From the NCBI GenBank assembly GCA_027024625.1, contig JALVRY010000083.1, positions 1 to 6,819 on the forward strand: 6,819 bases of DNA, written 5' to 3'. Positions 1 to 5,721 of the stretch are shown here, one piece after another (position 1 is the first letter of the stretch; each line of letters opens with the position of its first letter). This DNA is from Thiotrichaceae bacterium. GTDB taxonomy: Bacteria; Pseudomonadota; Gammaproteobacteria; Thiotrichales; Thiotrichaceae. Below the pieces are notes generated by a model, which saw only the letters and a program-made list of their open reading frames with translations, made no database searches and had not been told where the DNA came from. The position numbers and the translations under genes are program-made.

Positions 1-93
1 GATGCTTGTATAGGTTGGGATCAAACAGAAGCTGTATTAAAACAATTGGCAGATGCCGTAAAAACTCGCAGAGAGAATTTTAAGTCATGTTAA
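1..93 (+). CDS. aroG: 3-deoxy-7-phosphoheptulonate (DAHP) synthase, C-terminal end (5' end outside window)
   Basis: Only the last 30 codons are present, open from base 1 to the TAA at 91-93. They read [20 protein letters not shown] followed by a basic tail. This closely matches the C-terminus of class I (AroF/G/H) DAHP synthases, whose E. coli AroG ends with an ITDACIGW segment and a QLANAVKARR-like helix. The enzyme condenses phosphoenolpyruvate and erythrose 4-phosphate as the first step of aromatic amino acid (shikimate) synthesis in the cytoplasm. The stop codon lies inside hisD, an overlap of 7 nt, so the two are probably co-transcribed and translationally coupled. The family call is firm; which paralogue it is (tyrosine-, phenylalanine- or tryptophan-sensitive) cannot be told from this fragment. 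Confidence 0.8.
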   Translation, partial: DACIGWDQTEAVLKQLADAVKTRRENFKSC

Positions 94-1382
94 CAATTAA
101 AGAACTAAATTTTTCAGATAATAACTTCTGGAAAGAGATGGATGCCTTATTAGCATGGGATAGCGTATCCGATGATCAAGTGTTCACCACAGTGAACGGA
201 ATTTTAGCTGATATTAAAAACCGTGGCGATGCAGCTCTAATTGAATACACCAACCGTTTTGATCGCATGTCAGTTGACTCAATGGATGAGCTACGCATCT
301 CTGCTGAGCGTTTACAAGCAGCTCTAGCTACAATTACACCAGAACAAAAAGAAGCCCTAGAATTTGCAGCCAAACGAGTTGCCACCTATGCCGAACACCA
401 AAAGATAGAACCTTGGAGTTATACAGAAGAAGATGGCACAGTGCTAGGTCAACAGATTATGCCGCTAGATAGCGTTGGCTTATATGTACCCGGTGGTAAA
501 GCCGCCTACCCTTCATCCGTTATTATGAATGCTGTACCCGCTAAAGTTGCAGGGGTCGAACGCTTAATTATGGTCGTCCCAACACCAGATGGTGAATTAA
601 ATGACTTAGTTCTAGCCGCCGCCGCTATCGCAGGAGTTGATGAGGTTTATGCAATTGGTGGTGCTCAAGCAGTTGCAGCTTTAGCCTACGGCACAGAAAC
701 CATTAAAGCCGTCGATAAAATCGTCGGGCCTGGCAATATCTACGTGGCAACTGCTAAAAAAATGGTCTACGGCACAGTCGGAATTGATATGATCGCAGGG
801 CCTTCTGAAATTTTGGTCGTCTGTGATGGCAAAACCAATCCCGATTGGATTGCCATGGATTTATTCTCACAGGCAGAACATGATGAAGATGCACAGTCTA
901 TCTTAGTTTCACCTGATGCCGATTTCTTAGAGCAAGTGAAAGCCAGTATCGATAAGCTAATCCAAGAAATGCCACGTGCGGAAATCATCAATACCTCCTT
1001 GCAAGGTAGAGGTGCGATCATCCAAGTGGCAAGCATGGATGAAGCCATTGAAGTGGCAAATTATATTTCACCTGAGCATTTAGAATTATCAGTTGAAGAT
1101 GCACAAGAAGTCGCAAAAAGCATCCGTCATGCTGGTGCTATCTTTATGGGACGCTATACCGCAGAAGCTCTGGGTGATTACTGTGCAGGGCCAAACCATG
1201 TACTACCAACCTCACGCACAGCCCGCTTCTCATCACCTTTAGGCGTTTACGATTTTCAAAAACGTAGCTCGCTTATCGGCTGTTCTGCACAAGGAGCTTC
1301 TGATTTAGGTAAAATAGCCTCCGTACTAGCCCATGGCGAAGGCCTAACAGCACATGCTAGATCGGCAGAATATAGAATATAA
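87..1382 (+). CDS. hisD: Histidinol dehydrogenase HisD
   Basis: Catalyses the last two steps of histidine synthesis, oxidising L-histidinol through histidinaldehyde to histidine with two NAD+, as a zinc-dependent cytoplasmic homodimer. At 431 aa it has the normal length (E. coli 434). Family signatures are in order: [15 protein letters not shown] (131-145), [12 protein letters not shown] (214-225), [14 protein letters not shown] (232-245), [11 protein letters not shown] (261-271), ISPEHLEL (327-334), and [16 protein letters not shown] (360-375). By correspondence with the E. coli enzyme, zinc ligands are Q262, H265, D364 and H423, and the catalytic pair is E330/H331; all are present. The ATG at 87 overlaps the DAHP synthase gene; a GAGAG-type ribosome site lies about 11 nt upstream. 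No other his gene follows, so the usual his operon is broken up here. No convincing Rho-independent terminator follows the stop. Confidence 0.97.
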   Translation: MLTIKELNFSDNNFWKEMDALLAWDSVSDDQVFTTVNGILADIKNRGDAALIEYTNRFDRMSVDSMDELRISAERLQAALATITPEQKEALEFAAKRVATYAEHQKIEPWSYTEEDGTVLGQQIMPLDSVGLYVPGGKAAYPSSVIMNAVPAKVAGVERLIMVVPTPDGELNDLVLAAAAIAGVDEVYAIGGAQAVAALAYGTETIKAVDKIVGPGNIYVATAKKMVYGTVGIDMIAGPSEILVVCDGKTNPDWIAMDLFSQAEHDEDAQSILVSPDADFLEQVKASIDKLIQEMPRAEIINTSLQGRGAIIQVASMDEAIEVANYISPEHLELSVEDAQEVAKSIRHAGAIFMGRYTAEALGDYCAGPNHVLPTSRTARFSSPLGVYDFQKRSSLIGCSAQGASDLGKIASVLAHGEGLTAHARSAEYRI

Positions 1383-1520
1383 CTTTAACCACATAAGCAC
1401 ATGGATATGCTGTAGTAGAACAATGCAGGAGCAATTGCCGAGATACACACGGATGAACGCAGATTAAGAGCTTGTCTCTTTTAAGCACGATGCGAAGCAA
1501 GTGCTTTTAAAATCCCATGT

Positions 1521-1648
1521 TTATCGCCCCAAAAAATGGGCTTATTTATCGGAATAATCGTGTGCATGTTTGAACGAAACGGAGCTTGCGGAGTGTAGTG
1601 AGTTCACACGATCCGATAAATTAGTGCATTTTTTGGGAATAGCGATAA
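1521..1648. repeat. Long imperfect palindrome (cruciform/MITE-like element)
   Basis: The arms nest around a ~26-nt centre. TTATCGC (1521-1527) pairs with GCGATAA (1642-1648); CCCAAAAAATG (1528-1538) with CATTTTTTGGG (1627-1637); ATTTATCGGA (1544-1553) with TCCGATAAAT (1612-1621); ATCGTGTG (1557-1564) with CACACGAT (1605-1612); and TGAAC (1571-1575) with GTTCA (1602-1606). Bulges of a few nucleotides separate the blocks. There is no coding potential. A non-autonomous palindromic element is the most likely explanation; the family is unknown. Confidence 0.65.
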
Positions 1649-1667
1649 GTTGGGCGACCTTTTCTTT

Positions 1668-1703
1668 GGTTCGTTTCTTTTGATCGCACAAAAGAAATGA
1701 ACT
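1668..1703. repeat. Hairpin of a recurrent proteobacterial intergenic repeat
   Basis: A perfect 9-bp stem, TTTCTTTTG (1674-1682) and CAAAAGAAA (1689-1697), has loop ATCGCA. It extends outward with mostly paired bases to 15 positions per arm (1668-1682 and 1689-1703, including G-T wobbles). It lies in a GGGCGACCTTTTCTTTGG context, which I recognise as a widespread intergenic repeat type in proteobacteria. It could act as a transcript-end hairpin but has no T-run immediately after the stem. Confidence 0.55.
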
Positions 1704-1754
1704 CGTAGCCTAACTCCTTTTTTCAATAAAATTACTAAAAGTTCTAGGCTACGA
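1703..1754. repeat. 10-bp perfect inverted repeat TCGTAGCCTA / TAGGCTACGA
   Basis: The left arm is 1703-1712 and the right arm 1745-1754, with a 32-nt AT-rich spacer containing a T6 run. It abuts the preceding hairpin and may form its outer boundary as part of the same mobile repeat. Function is unknown. Confidence 0.5.
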
Positions 1755-1805
1755 AACTACATTGACAGTTGTATTAATGATTGCAAAAGTATTGGCACTA
1801 AATTC

Positions 1806-1814
1806 TGATAATAT
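1806..1814 (+). promoter_or_regulatory. Possible extended -10 promoter for the zinc-ribbon protein gene
   Basis: TGATAATAT in an AT-rich stretch fits an extended -10 element (TGnTAATAT) about 90 nt before the start at 1906. No good -35 sits at 17 nt. A perfect TTGACA exists at 1762-1767, but nothing -10-like lies at the right spacing from it. The call is tentative. Confidence 0.25.
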
Positions 1815-1905
1815 AGCCTTTGTATAAAGGCTTCTAGCTGACAATACTTATGGAACTATTAATAGTACATAACATCAACAAACAATAATAAAAACAAACA
1901 ATACT

Positions 1906-3579
1906 ATGTCAGACAAAAAATATGACGTTATCATCACATCCGTTGACCCCAGTGCAGAACTCACTCTACTAAGTGCTAAACTCGGCAAAGCACTCAAGAA
2001 AAACCCTCAGCAAATCGAATTCTCACTAAATGAAATCGCTTGTTTAAGCGGTGCTGATTTCACCATTATTCAAGGAATTGCAGAAAACAAAGCAAAACAG
2101 CTACAAGCATACTTAGCCAAACAAGGTTTAGGCAGTGATATACGAGCAGAAATCTCACTAGAAATGATGGTTGAAGTTTCTGAATATACTTGCCCAGCCT
2201 GCGGACATGCCCAACAGCCAGATCCTGAAGGCAACGACACCTGCGAACGCTGCGGCGTTATCGGCAAAAAATATGCCGCAGTTAAACGTCGTAAAGACAT
2301 TCTTGAATCTGAAAGGCGTAGACATCAAGCATTGCAGCAAATGGGGCAAAGTGAATTACAAAAAAACGCCGAAAAAGCGGAAGAAGAAAGGTTAAGAGAA
2401 GAAGCCAGACAAAAGCTAGGCATCGCCAAGAAAAAAACATCATCATTTGCGTTGCTTGGGCTAGCTACCTTAATCGGCATCGGAGCCGTTGCTTATCTAT
2501 ATCAAGACCAACTATTTCCAACTTCCGTTGATGTTAACAGTGAACAAGTCACTACCAACCCAGCAAGCAAACAAACAAAACAAGCAGTTTTGACTATTTC
2601 GCCCAAGGGAGGAAAAATTACATTTAGCTCTCCTAATACAGCAGGCAACAGCTCCCCCACTGAAAGCATGAATACTGCTCAATTAACCGTGGCAACAAAA
2701 GAGAATACCGACGACATGAGCGATGCAGCATCGCAAAATATCGCTCTACAAATGCACCAGCAAGCCGGTGACGGTGATTTAGCCGTTGAATCTGATGTCA
2801 AAGCTAAGATTGTCGCATTGGGAATCGAAAAACCAGATTCACGCACAGCCTTACTCAGTATGATCGGAGCTAAAGAAGCTGATATTGATCCCCAAACAAT
2901 TGAACAGTTAAAACACAGTGACCCAGAAATTGCCACAATTGAAGACAATCACTTTAAGGATTTACAAGCTGAACTAAAAACCATCTTAGAGACAAATGAC
3001 TACACACAGGCATTTGAAACAACGCAGCAAGCCAAGGATAATTATCAAAAAGCTATTTTGCTCTATCAAGTTATACGATCAGAAATACAAAATAACGAAG
3101 ATATGGCACGCACGCATTATCATATTATCCACCTATCACTTCTCGCTAAACAAGAAGCTGAAGCGGTTAATCAAATACGCATTCAAAGCCTGCTTAGTGC
3201 AGCTTATGCTCTCTTCGGTGAGAAAAAAACAGCAAGCCTTAATCTTGTAATGGCAATTGAAAAGCTACATCATATTGAATCCAATAAAACAAAAGTTGAG
3301 CTTTTATGTGAGTTAAGCCGAAACCAAACAGCAGTCGCCAATATTAATCAGGCAAGAGAAATACTTAAACTTGCCGAAAAATCTGCCACCCAATTAGAGC
3401 ATAGCCAGCAAGCTAAGGCCTATGCGGATATTGTGAAGCAGTATGCCAAAGCCCTCGATTTTTCGACTGCCATGCAGCTCACGTCCAAAATATCACAACC
3501 TATTTTATTGCGTGAAGCATTAGGTATAATCACTAACATTCAGGATGAATATATGTCGATTAGCAATCCCACGGTATAA
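1906..3579 (+). CDS. Unrecognised single-pass membrane protein: L7/L12-CTD-like domain, zinc ribbon, coiled coil, TM helix, helical C-terminus
   Basis: I do not recognise this 557-aa protein as a named family. Residues 5-85 resemble the ribosomal L7/L12 C-terminal domain (ClpS-like fold): a YDVIIT strand, a helix LLSAKLGKAL, then a pattern like L7/L12's [21 protein letters not shown]. A four-cysteine zinc ribbon follows (CPACG 96-100, CERCG 113-117). Residues 125-172 are a highly charged K/R/E helix, probably a coiled coil. A hydrophobic segment at 180-199 is preceded by KKK, predicting the N-terminus and zinc ribbon in the cytoplasm. After a Ser/Thr/Asn/Gln-rich linker (about 205-265), residues 350-545 are helical and Ala/Leu/Gln-rich, suggesting TPR-like repeats in the periplasm. 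No clear Shine-Dalgarno precedes the ATG. yaaA follows after 38 nt, so co-transcription is likely. A scaffold or envelope role is inference only. Confidence 0.85.
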   Translation: MSDKKYDVIITSVDPSAELTLLSAKLGKALKKNPQQIEFSLNEIACLSGADFTIIQGIAENKAKQLQAYLAKQGLGSDIRAEISLEMMVEVSEYTCPACGHAQQPDPEGNDTCERCGVIGKKYAAVKRRKDILESERRRHQALQQMGQSELQKNAEKAEEERLREEARQKLGIAKKKTSSFALLGLATLIGIGAVAYLYQDQLFPTSVDVNSEQVTTNPASKQTKQAVLTISPKGGKITFSSPNTAGNSSPTESMNTAQLTVATKENTDDMSDAASQNIALQMHQQAGDGDLAVESDVKAKIVALGIEKPDSRTALLSMIGAKEADIDPQTIEQLKHSDPEIATIEDNHFKDLQAELKTILETNDYTQAFETTQQAKDNYQKAILLYQVIRSEIQNNEDMARTHYHIIHLSLLAKQEAEAVNQIRIQSLLSAAYALFGEKKTASLNLVMAIEKLHHIESNKTKVELLCELSRNQTAVANINQAREILKLAEKSATQLEHSQQAKAYADIVKQYAKALDFSTAMQLTSKISQPILLREALGIITNIQDEYMSISNPTV

Positions 3580-3617
3580 TAAAAGGACTTTCATAAAAAA
3601 TATAACGGATTCGCCTC

Positions 3618-4394
3618 ATGCTAGCATTAATTTCACCTGCCAAAAAACTGGATTACGATACACCACCTACAAGCGACAAATTCACACAGCCTGATTTTTT
3701 AAAGCACTCCCAAGAGCTAATCGATCAGCTGAGTGAATATGCACCCCATGAAATCGCTAGTTTGATGAAACTCAGCGACAAACTTGCTTTACTCAATGCC
3801 GAACGCTATGACAATTGGCATCAACCTTTCACCCCAGAAAATGCTAAGCAAGCAATCTTAGCCTTCAAAGGCGATGTCTATGAAGGCATGGATGCAGGCA
3901 ACTTTAGTCAAGCTGAGCTGGACTTTGCTCAAGATCATTTAAGAATACTATCAGGCTTGTATGGCCTGTTACGTCCATTAGACTTAATGCAAGCCTATCG
4001 CCTAGAAATGGGAACACGCTTGCAAAATGCTCGTGGTAAAAATCTGTATGAATTTTGGGGTAGCATCGTCACCGATAAAATTAATGAAGAGCTGAGTAAA
4101 CACGATAACAAAGTAGTGGTTAATCTCGCCTCCAATGAATACTTTAAAGTCGTAAAAAAGAAAGAATTAGATGGCGAATTATTTACTCCCATATTCAAAG
4201 ACTTTAAAAATGGCAAATACAAAATCATCAGCTTCTACGCAAAAAAAGCCCGAGGCATGATGTGCCGATACATTATTGAAAATCAAATTGATGATGTAGA
4301 GCTTCTAAAGGATTTTGATTTAGGCGGCTATGAATACAACGAAAGCATGTCATCAAGCAAAGATTGGGTATTTATCCGAAATCTTGAAGCATAA
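3618..4394 (+). CDS. yaaA: Peroxide stress protein YaaA (DUF328/UPF0246)
   Basis: At 258 aa it equals the E. coli YaaA length and is similar throughout. Recognisable blocks are [13 protein letters not shown] (1-13), [16 protein letters not shown] (49-64), [13 protein letters not shown] (79-91), [20 protein letters not shown] (108-127), [14 protein letters not shown] (128-141), [11 protein letters not shown] (166-176) and [20 protein letters not shown] (202-221). In E. coli, YaaA is induced by OxyR under hydrogen peroxide and lowers unincorporated intracellular iron, limiting Fenton damage to DNA; its fold carries a helix-hairpin-helix-type DNA-binding element. The ATG at 3618 is supported by the conserved N-terminus; the ribosome site is weak (ACGGA about 9 nt upstream). 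No OxyR site or separate promoter is evident, so it may depend on transcription from the preceding gene. Confidence 0.96.
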   Translation: MLALISPAKKLDYDTPPTSDKFTQPDFLKHSQELIDQLSEYAPHEIASLMKLSDKLALLNAERYDNWHQPFTPENAKQAILAFKGDVYEGMDAGNFSQAELDFAQDHLRILSGLYGLLRPLDLMQAYRLEMGTRLQNARGKNLYEFWGSIVTDKINEELSKHDNKVVVNLASNEYFKVVKKKELDGELFTPIFKDFKNGKYKIISFYAKKARGMMCRYIIENQIDDVELLKDFDLGGYEYNESMSSSKDWVFIRNLEA

Positions 4395-4421
4395 ACTCCA
4401 ACAAGCTTGGTTTGATGGAGT
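4395..4421. terminator. Hairpin directly after the yaaA stop (possible weak terminator)
   Basis: ACTCCA (4395-4400) pairs with TGGAGT (4416-4421), continued inward by CAA/TTG (4402-4404 with 4412-4414) after an A-A mismatch. It begins on the base after the TAA. There is no T-run, so efficient intrinsic termination is doubtful. It also sits just past the end of the antitoxin remnant on the other strand. Confidence 0.35.
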
Positions 4422-4422
4422 A

Positions 4423-4588
4423 CTAGGCAACCCCTGCGACTCTTTGCTTAACAGGATTTACAGGACGAGTTTTGCCTAAGGAGTCCCCGCTTTAGCGATA
4501 ATAATATTTTCTCCATTAAGTAGGAGTGCACACGTTGCAATAATTTAGAGAATTTGGTTTCAGCTTCGTGGATATTTACACTTTCCAT
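4423..4588 (-). pseudogene. Decayed Phd/YefM-family antitoxin
   Basis: From the ATG at 4588 the minus strand reads MESVNIHEAETKFSKLLQRV, the classic N-terminus of Phd/YefM (prevent-host-death) antitoxins, which bind their operator and neutralise PIN, Doc or RelE-type toxins. AAGGA at 4595-4599 is a well-spaced ribosome site (6 nt). After residue 20 the frame is lost. The family motif continues in another frame as GENIIIAKAGTP, stops at an in-frame TAG, resumes as AKLV, then shifts again to RPVNPVKQRVAGVA before a stop at 4423-4425. The lesions are thus a net +2 insertion, a nonsense codon and a 1-nt deletion. The undisrupted frame would give only a 42-aa product with a nonsense tail. No toxin gene follows; yaaA occupies that side. 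It is probably a relic of a lost toxin-antitoxin pair. Confidence 0.72.
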
Positions 4589-4602
4589 AATCAATCCTTA
4601 TT

Positions 4603-4628
4603 TAGACCTAAATCCGTGACTTAGTCTA
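4603..4628. promoter_or_regulatory. Inverted repeat upstream of the antitoxin relic (possible old operator)
   Basis: TAGAC-c-TAA (4603-4611) pairs with TTAGTCTA (4621-4628), 15 nt upstream of the relic's start on its strand. Phd/YefM antitoxins autoregulate through palindromes in this position, so a former operator is plausible but unproven. Confidence 0.3.
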
Positions 4629-4667
4629 GCGTATCTGAAGAATGTAAAAATTTTATGGGAGAGTTCT

Positions 4668-4716
4668 GCTCGTTCACAAATTTATTTGGGAATGCAGATA
4701 GAGGAATTCATTACTC
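4668..4716 (+). repeat. Dispersed ~47-bp repeat, copy 1
   Basis: It begins GCTCGTTC, contains GGGAATGCAGATAG (4688-4701) and ends AGGAATTCATTACTC. The first 8 and middle 14 bases are identical to copy 2 (5389-5435); the tail matches at 11 of 15, and the region between is 2 nt longer. It lies upstream of the brnTA promoter. The GTTC...GGGAA(T) pattern resembles an intergenic repeat type common in some Gammaproteobacteria. Confidence 0.7.
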
Positions 4717-4793
4717 TATAAAATTAAATTGTGCCACTCGAAGAGTAGAGCCTCGTAACGAGAAGACATGCTAGGATTTTACATTAATTGAAC

Positions 4794-4822
4794 TTGTTAC
4801 CCGAGCATATTGTATATACAAT
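4794..4822 (+). promoter_or_regulatory. brnTA sigma-70 promoter
   Basis: A -35 TTGTTA (4794-4799) and -10 TACAAT (4817-4822) are separated by exactly 17 nt. An overlapping alternative is TTGAAC (4788-4793) with TGTATA (4811-4816), also at 17 nt. Either would start transcription within about 10 nt of the brnT ATG at 4832, leaving almost no leader. Confidence 0.6.
4809..4822. promoter_or_regulatory. Perfect 14-bp palindrome ATTGTATATACAAT, probable BrnA operator
   Basis: The palindrome covers the -10 box, so a bound repressor would block RNA polymerase. A second perfect palindrome, ATACGTAT (4824-4831), follows directly and touches the brnT start. BrnA-type antitoxins are ribbon-helix-helix proteins known to repress their own promoter; assignment of this site to BrnA is by position. 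Confidence 0.55.
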
Positions 4823-4831
4823 GATACGTAT

Positions 4832-5110
4832 ATGAAATTTACTAGAGACCCAAATAAAGCTGAGAAAAACATAAAGAAACATGGTGTTACTTTTTCGGAG
4901 GCCGAAACAGTCTTTGCAGATCCATTGGCACTAACTTTTTATGATACAAAACATTCCAATGATGAAGATCGCTGGTTAACTTTTGGTATTTCAGAAGCAA
5001 GGGAATACCTTATTGTTTGGCATACTGAGTCTGATGATGAATTGCGAATTATTGGTGCAAGAAAAATGGATAAAAGCGAGAGGAGACAATATGAACAGTA
5101 TAAACGATAA
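4832..5110 (+). CDS. brnT: BrnT family ribonuclease toxin
   Basis: The 92-aa product matches the BrnT family in length and pattern: MKFTRDPNKAEKNIKKHGVT (1-20), FSEAETVFADPLALTF (21-36), HSNDEDRWLTFGIS (41-54), LIVWHTESDDELRIIGARKM (60-79), and the final RRQYEQY. BrnT, described in Brucella abortus, has a RelE-like fold, cleaves RNA and halts growth under stress; BrnA holds it inactive. The conserved lysine/histidine pair in KHGV and the arginine of RIIGARK are present, so the toxin appears intact. There is no Shine-Dalgarno before the ATG and the promoter sits immediately upstream, suggesting leaderless or near-leaderless translation. Its last 20 nt overlap brnA, the usual order of toxin first, antitoxin second. 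The gene pair is probably horizontally acquired. Confidence 0.93.
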   Translation: MKFTRDPNKAEKNIKKHGVTFSEAETVFADPLALTFYDTKHSNDEDRWLTFGISEAREYLIVWHTESDDELRIIGARKMDKSERRQYEQYKR

Positions 5111-5327
5111 AATGGAAGCACATTATGACCTTAACGACTTAGGCCATGCTGAAATTGGTAAACACTATGAGAGCTACAAAAAATCCAGAGGACTACAGAA
5201 AGCTCCAACAAAAGTAGCTATCAGTATAAGACTTGATTCTGATGTAATTGATGCTTTTAGAGCCAAGGGAAAAGGCTGGCAAACACAAATTAATAATATT
5301 CTACGAGATTCTGTTTTGGGTGGTTAA
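5091..5327 (+). CDS. brnA: BrnA family antitoxin (ribbon-helix-helix)
   Basis: Starting at the ATG at 5091 gives 78 aa. This start is chosen because AGGAGA (5081-5086) lies about 5 nt upstream and because the frame upstream of it is the out-of-frame shadow of brnT. The C-terminal half, KVAISIRLDSDVIDAFRAKG (41-60) then KGWQTQINNILRDSV (61-75), is the family's ribbon-helix-helix DNA-binding domain, in which the SIRLD strand dimerises and contacts the operator. The N-terminal half (1-40) is charged and would wrap around BrnT. The strong ribosome site, compared with none before brnT, would favour antitoxin excess. The 20-nt overlap implies translational coupling. The complex is expected to repress the promoter at 4794-4822. 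Confidence 0.92.
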   Translation: MNSINDKMEAHYDLNDLGHAEIGKHYESYKKSRGLQKAPTKVAISIRLDSDVIDAFRAKGKGWQTQINNILRDSVLGG

Positions 5328-5388
5328 CACTTCCATGCCCAATGAATGGCAGCACTCCGTAATAAGTACAAAAATTACCCACTCACAC

Positions 5389-5435
5389 GCTCGTTCCCTG
5401 TTATTCGGGAATGCAGATAGCAGAATTTATTCCTC
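5389..5435 (+). repeat. Dispersed ~47-bp repeat, copy 2
   Basis: GCTCGTTCCCTGTTATTCGG starts this copy; it ends CAGAATTTATTCCTC. It matches copy 3 (6593-6639) at 38 of 47 positions without gaps by hand alignment. TTCCC (5394-5398) and GGGAA (5407-5411) can pair as a small hairpin. It sits between the convergent brnA and FGE genes, in the same orientation as copy 1. Confidence 0.75.
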
Positions 5436-5447
5436 AGGTTTATCTGG

Positions 5448-5699
5448 CTACGAGGCTGGAAGAACTCCAGCAAAGCCGTTGAAACGGTGATCAGGCGGGT
5501 AGTGGTCACGGCAGGCGGAACGCACGAGCCCGCCGTTGTAGAACCACGAGCCGCCCCGCATAACGCGGAGAGAGCCCTTACCTGCCCCTTTTGGGTCAAT
5601 AACAGCATCAAAGCCTAATTTACCCTGCCAGTAATCCTGACACCACTCCCATACATTACAGCGTAAATAGCTCTGACTGTTGCGGCTCCGCTTTCGCAA
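5448..5699 (-). pseudogene. Truncated FGE-sulfatase-domain gene (C-terminal third only)
   Basis: From 5657 down to the stop at 5448 the minus strand encodes NVWEWCQDYWQ...DPKGAGKGSLRVMRGGSWF then VRSACRDHY and an ending in FNGFAGVLPAS. This is a paralogue of the C-terminal 75 residues of the intact gene upstream (5713-6564). Similarity begins exactly at the N of NVWEW, where a 64-bp palindrome starts (5658-5721). The open frame extends back only to a TAG at 5709-5711, with TTG at 5699 as its best start and a non-homologous N-terminus coded inside the palindrome. The N-terminal two thirds of the domain are missing, so it is most likely a remnant of a tandem duplication. The usual GFR ending is altered to GFAG. 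The 3' portion is strikingly GC-rich (68% over 5475-5558). Confidence 0.75.
5472..5558 (-). other. GC-rich, variable-region-like CLec segment of the truncated FGE gene
   Basis: This covers RGGSWFYNGGLVRSACRDHY through the GF codons. By hand count it is 57/84 GC from the first Arg codon to the Gly codon. Frequent NNC codons (TTC, TAC, AAC, CTC, TGC, GAC, CAC, TTC, AAC) resemble DGR variable regions derived from AAC-rich templates. The interpretation is inference. Confidence 0.35.
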
Positions 5700-5721
5700 C
5701 TGTCCGATCTATTTATGCTGT
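5658..5721. repeat. 64-bp palindrome between the two FGE segments
   Basis: ACAGCGTAAATAG (5658-5670) pairs with CTATTTATGCTGT (5709-5721) at 12 of 13. Inside it, GAC-t-GTTGCG (5675-5684) pairs with CGCAAC-t-GTC (5695-5704), around a 10-nt loop. Overall about 23 of 27 positions per arm pair. It contains the stop codon and last residues of the intact FGE gene and ends on the first homologous base of the truncated copy. It looks like a REPIN- or MITE-type element, or a structure that guided the deletion. Confidence 0.7.

Larger units (their letters stand above)
1383..1905. other. 523-nt non-coding region full of hairpin repeats
   Basis: I see no credible gene here on either strand. The left part carries a CACGGATGAACGCAGATT stretch, a type of sequence recurrent in proteobacterial intergenic DNA, and an AAGCAC/GTGCTT hairpin (1483-1488 with 1501-1506). 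The centre holds a long palindrome (1521-1648), followed by a pyrimidine-rich hairpin (1668-1703) and a further inverted repeat (1703-1754). The last 150 nt are AT-rich and hold the probable promoter of the next gene. They also contain a 7-bp stem, AGCCTTT-gtat-AAAGGCT (1815-1832), which could be an operator or weak terminator. The region probably insulates hisD from the downstream gene. Confidence 0.6.
4589..4793. other. AT-rich spacer between the antitoxin relic and brnTA
   Basis: No gene is seen on either strand. The stretch contains the inverted repeat at 4603-4628, repeat copy 1 (4668-4716), a small CTCG-taa-CGAG hairpin (4752-4762), and a CATGCTAGG stretch (4768-4776) resembling the junction beside the group II intron near 6685. 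Confidence 0.5.

Noticed and set aside
1..93. hisG as the gene overlapping hisD
   Set aside because: Expected from his operon order, but the C-terminal DACIGW...[10 protein letters not shown] sequence fits class I DAHP synthase and not ATP phosphoribosyltransferase.
1793..1807. Sigma-54 promoter at TGGCAC
   Set aside because: The -24 half is perfect, but the GC expected ten bases after GG is TG, so the -12 element is missing.
2171..2395. 74-residue plus-strand frame inside the zinc-ribbon gene, and similar internal frames elsewhere
   Set aside because: They are wholly inside well-supported genes, show no family motifs and have low-complexity composition typical of shadow frames.
4983..5327. 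Longer N-terminal version of BrnA beginning at 4983
   Set aside because: The extra 36 residues are an out-of-frame shadow of brnT; the ATG at 5091 has a strong ribosome site and gives the normal family length.
5448..5699. Truncated FGE copy as the DGR template repeat for the intact gene
   Set aside because: Many differences between the copies are not at adenines of the truncated copy (for example TCC to TCT and CTC to GGC), and the truncated copy keeps coding features, so it is a paralogue, not the direct template.
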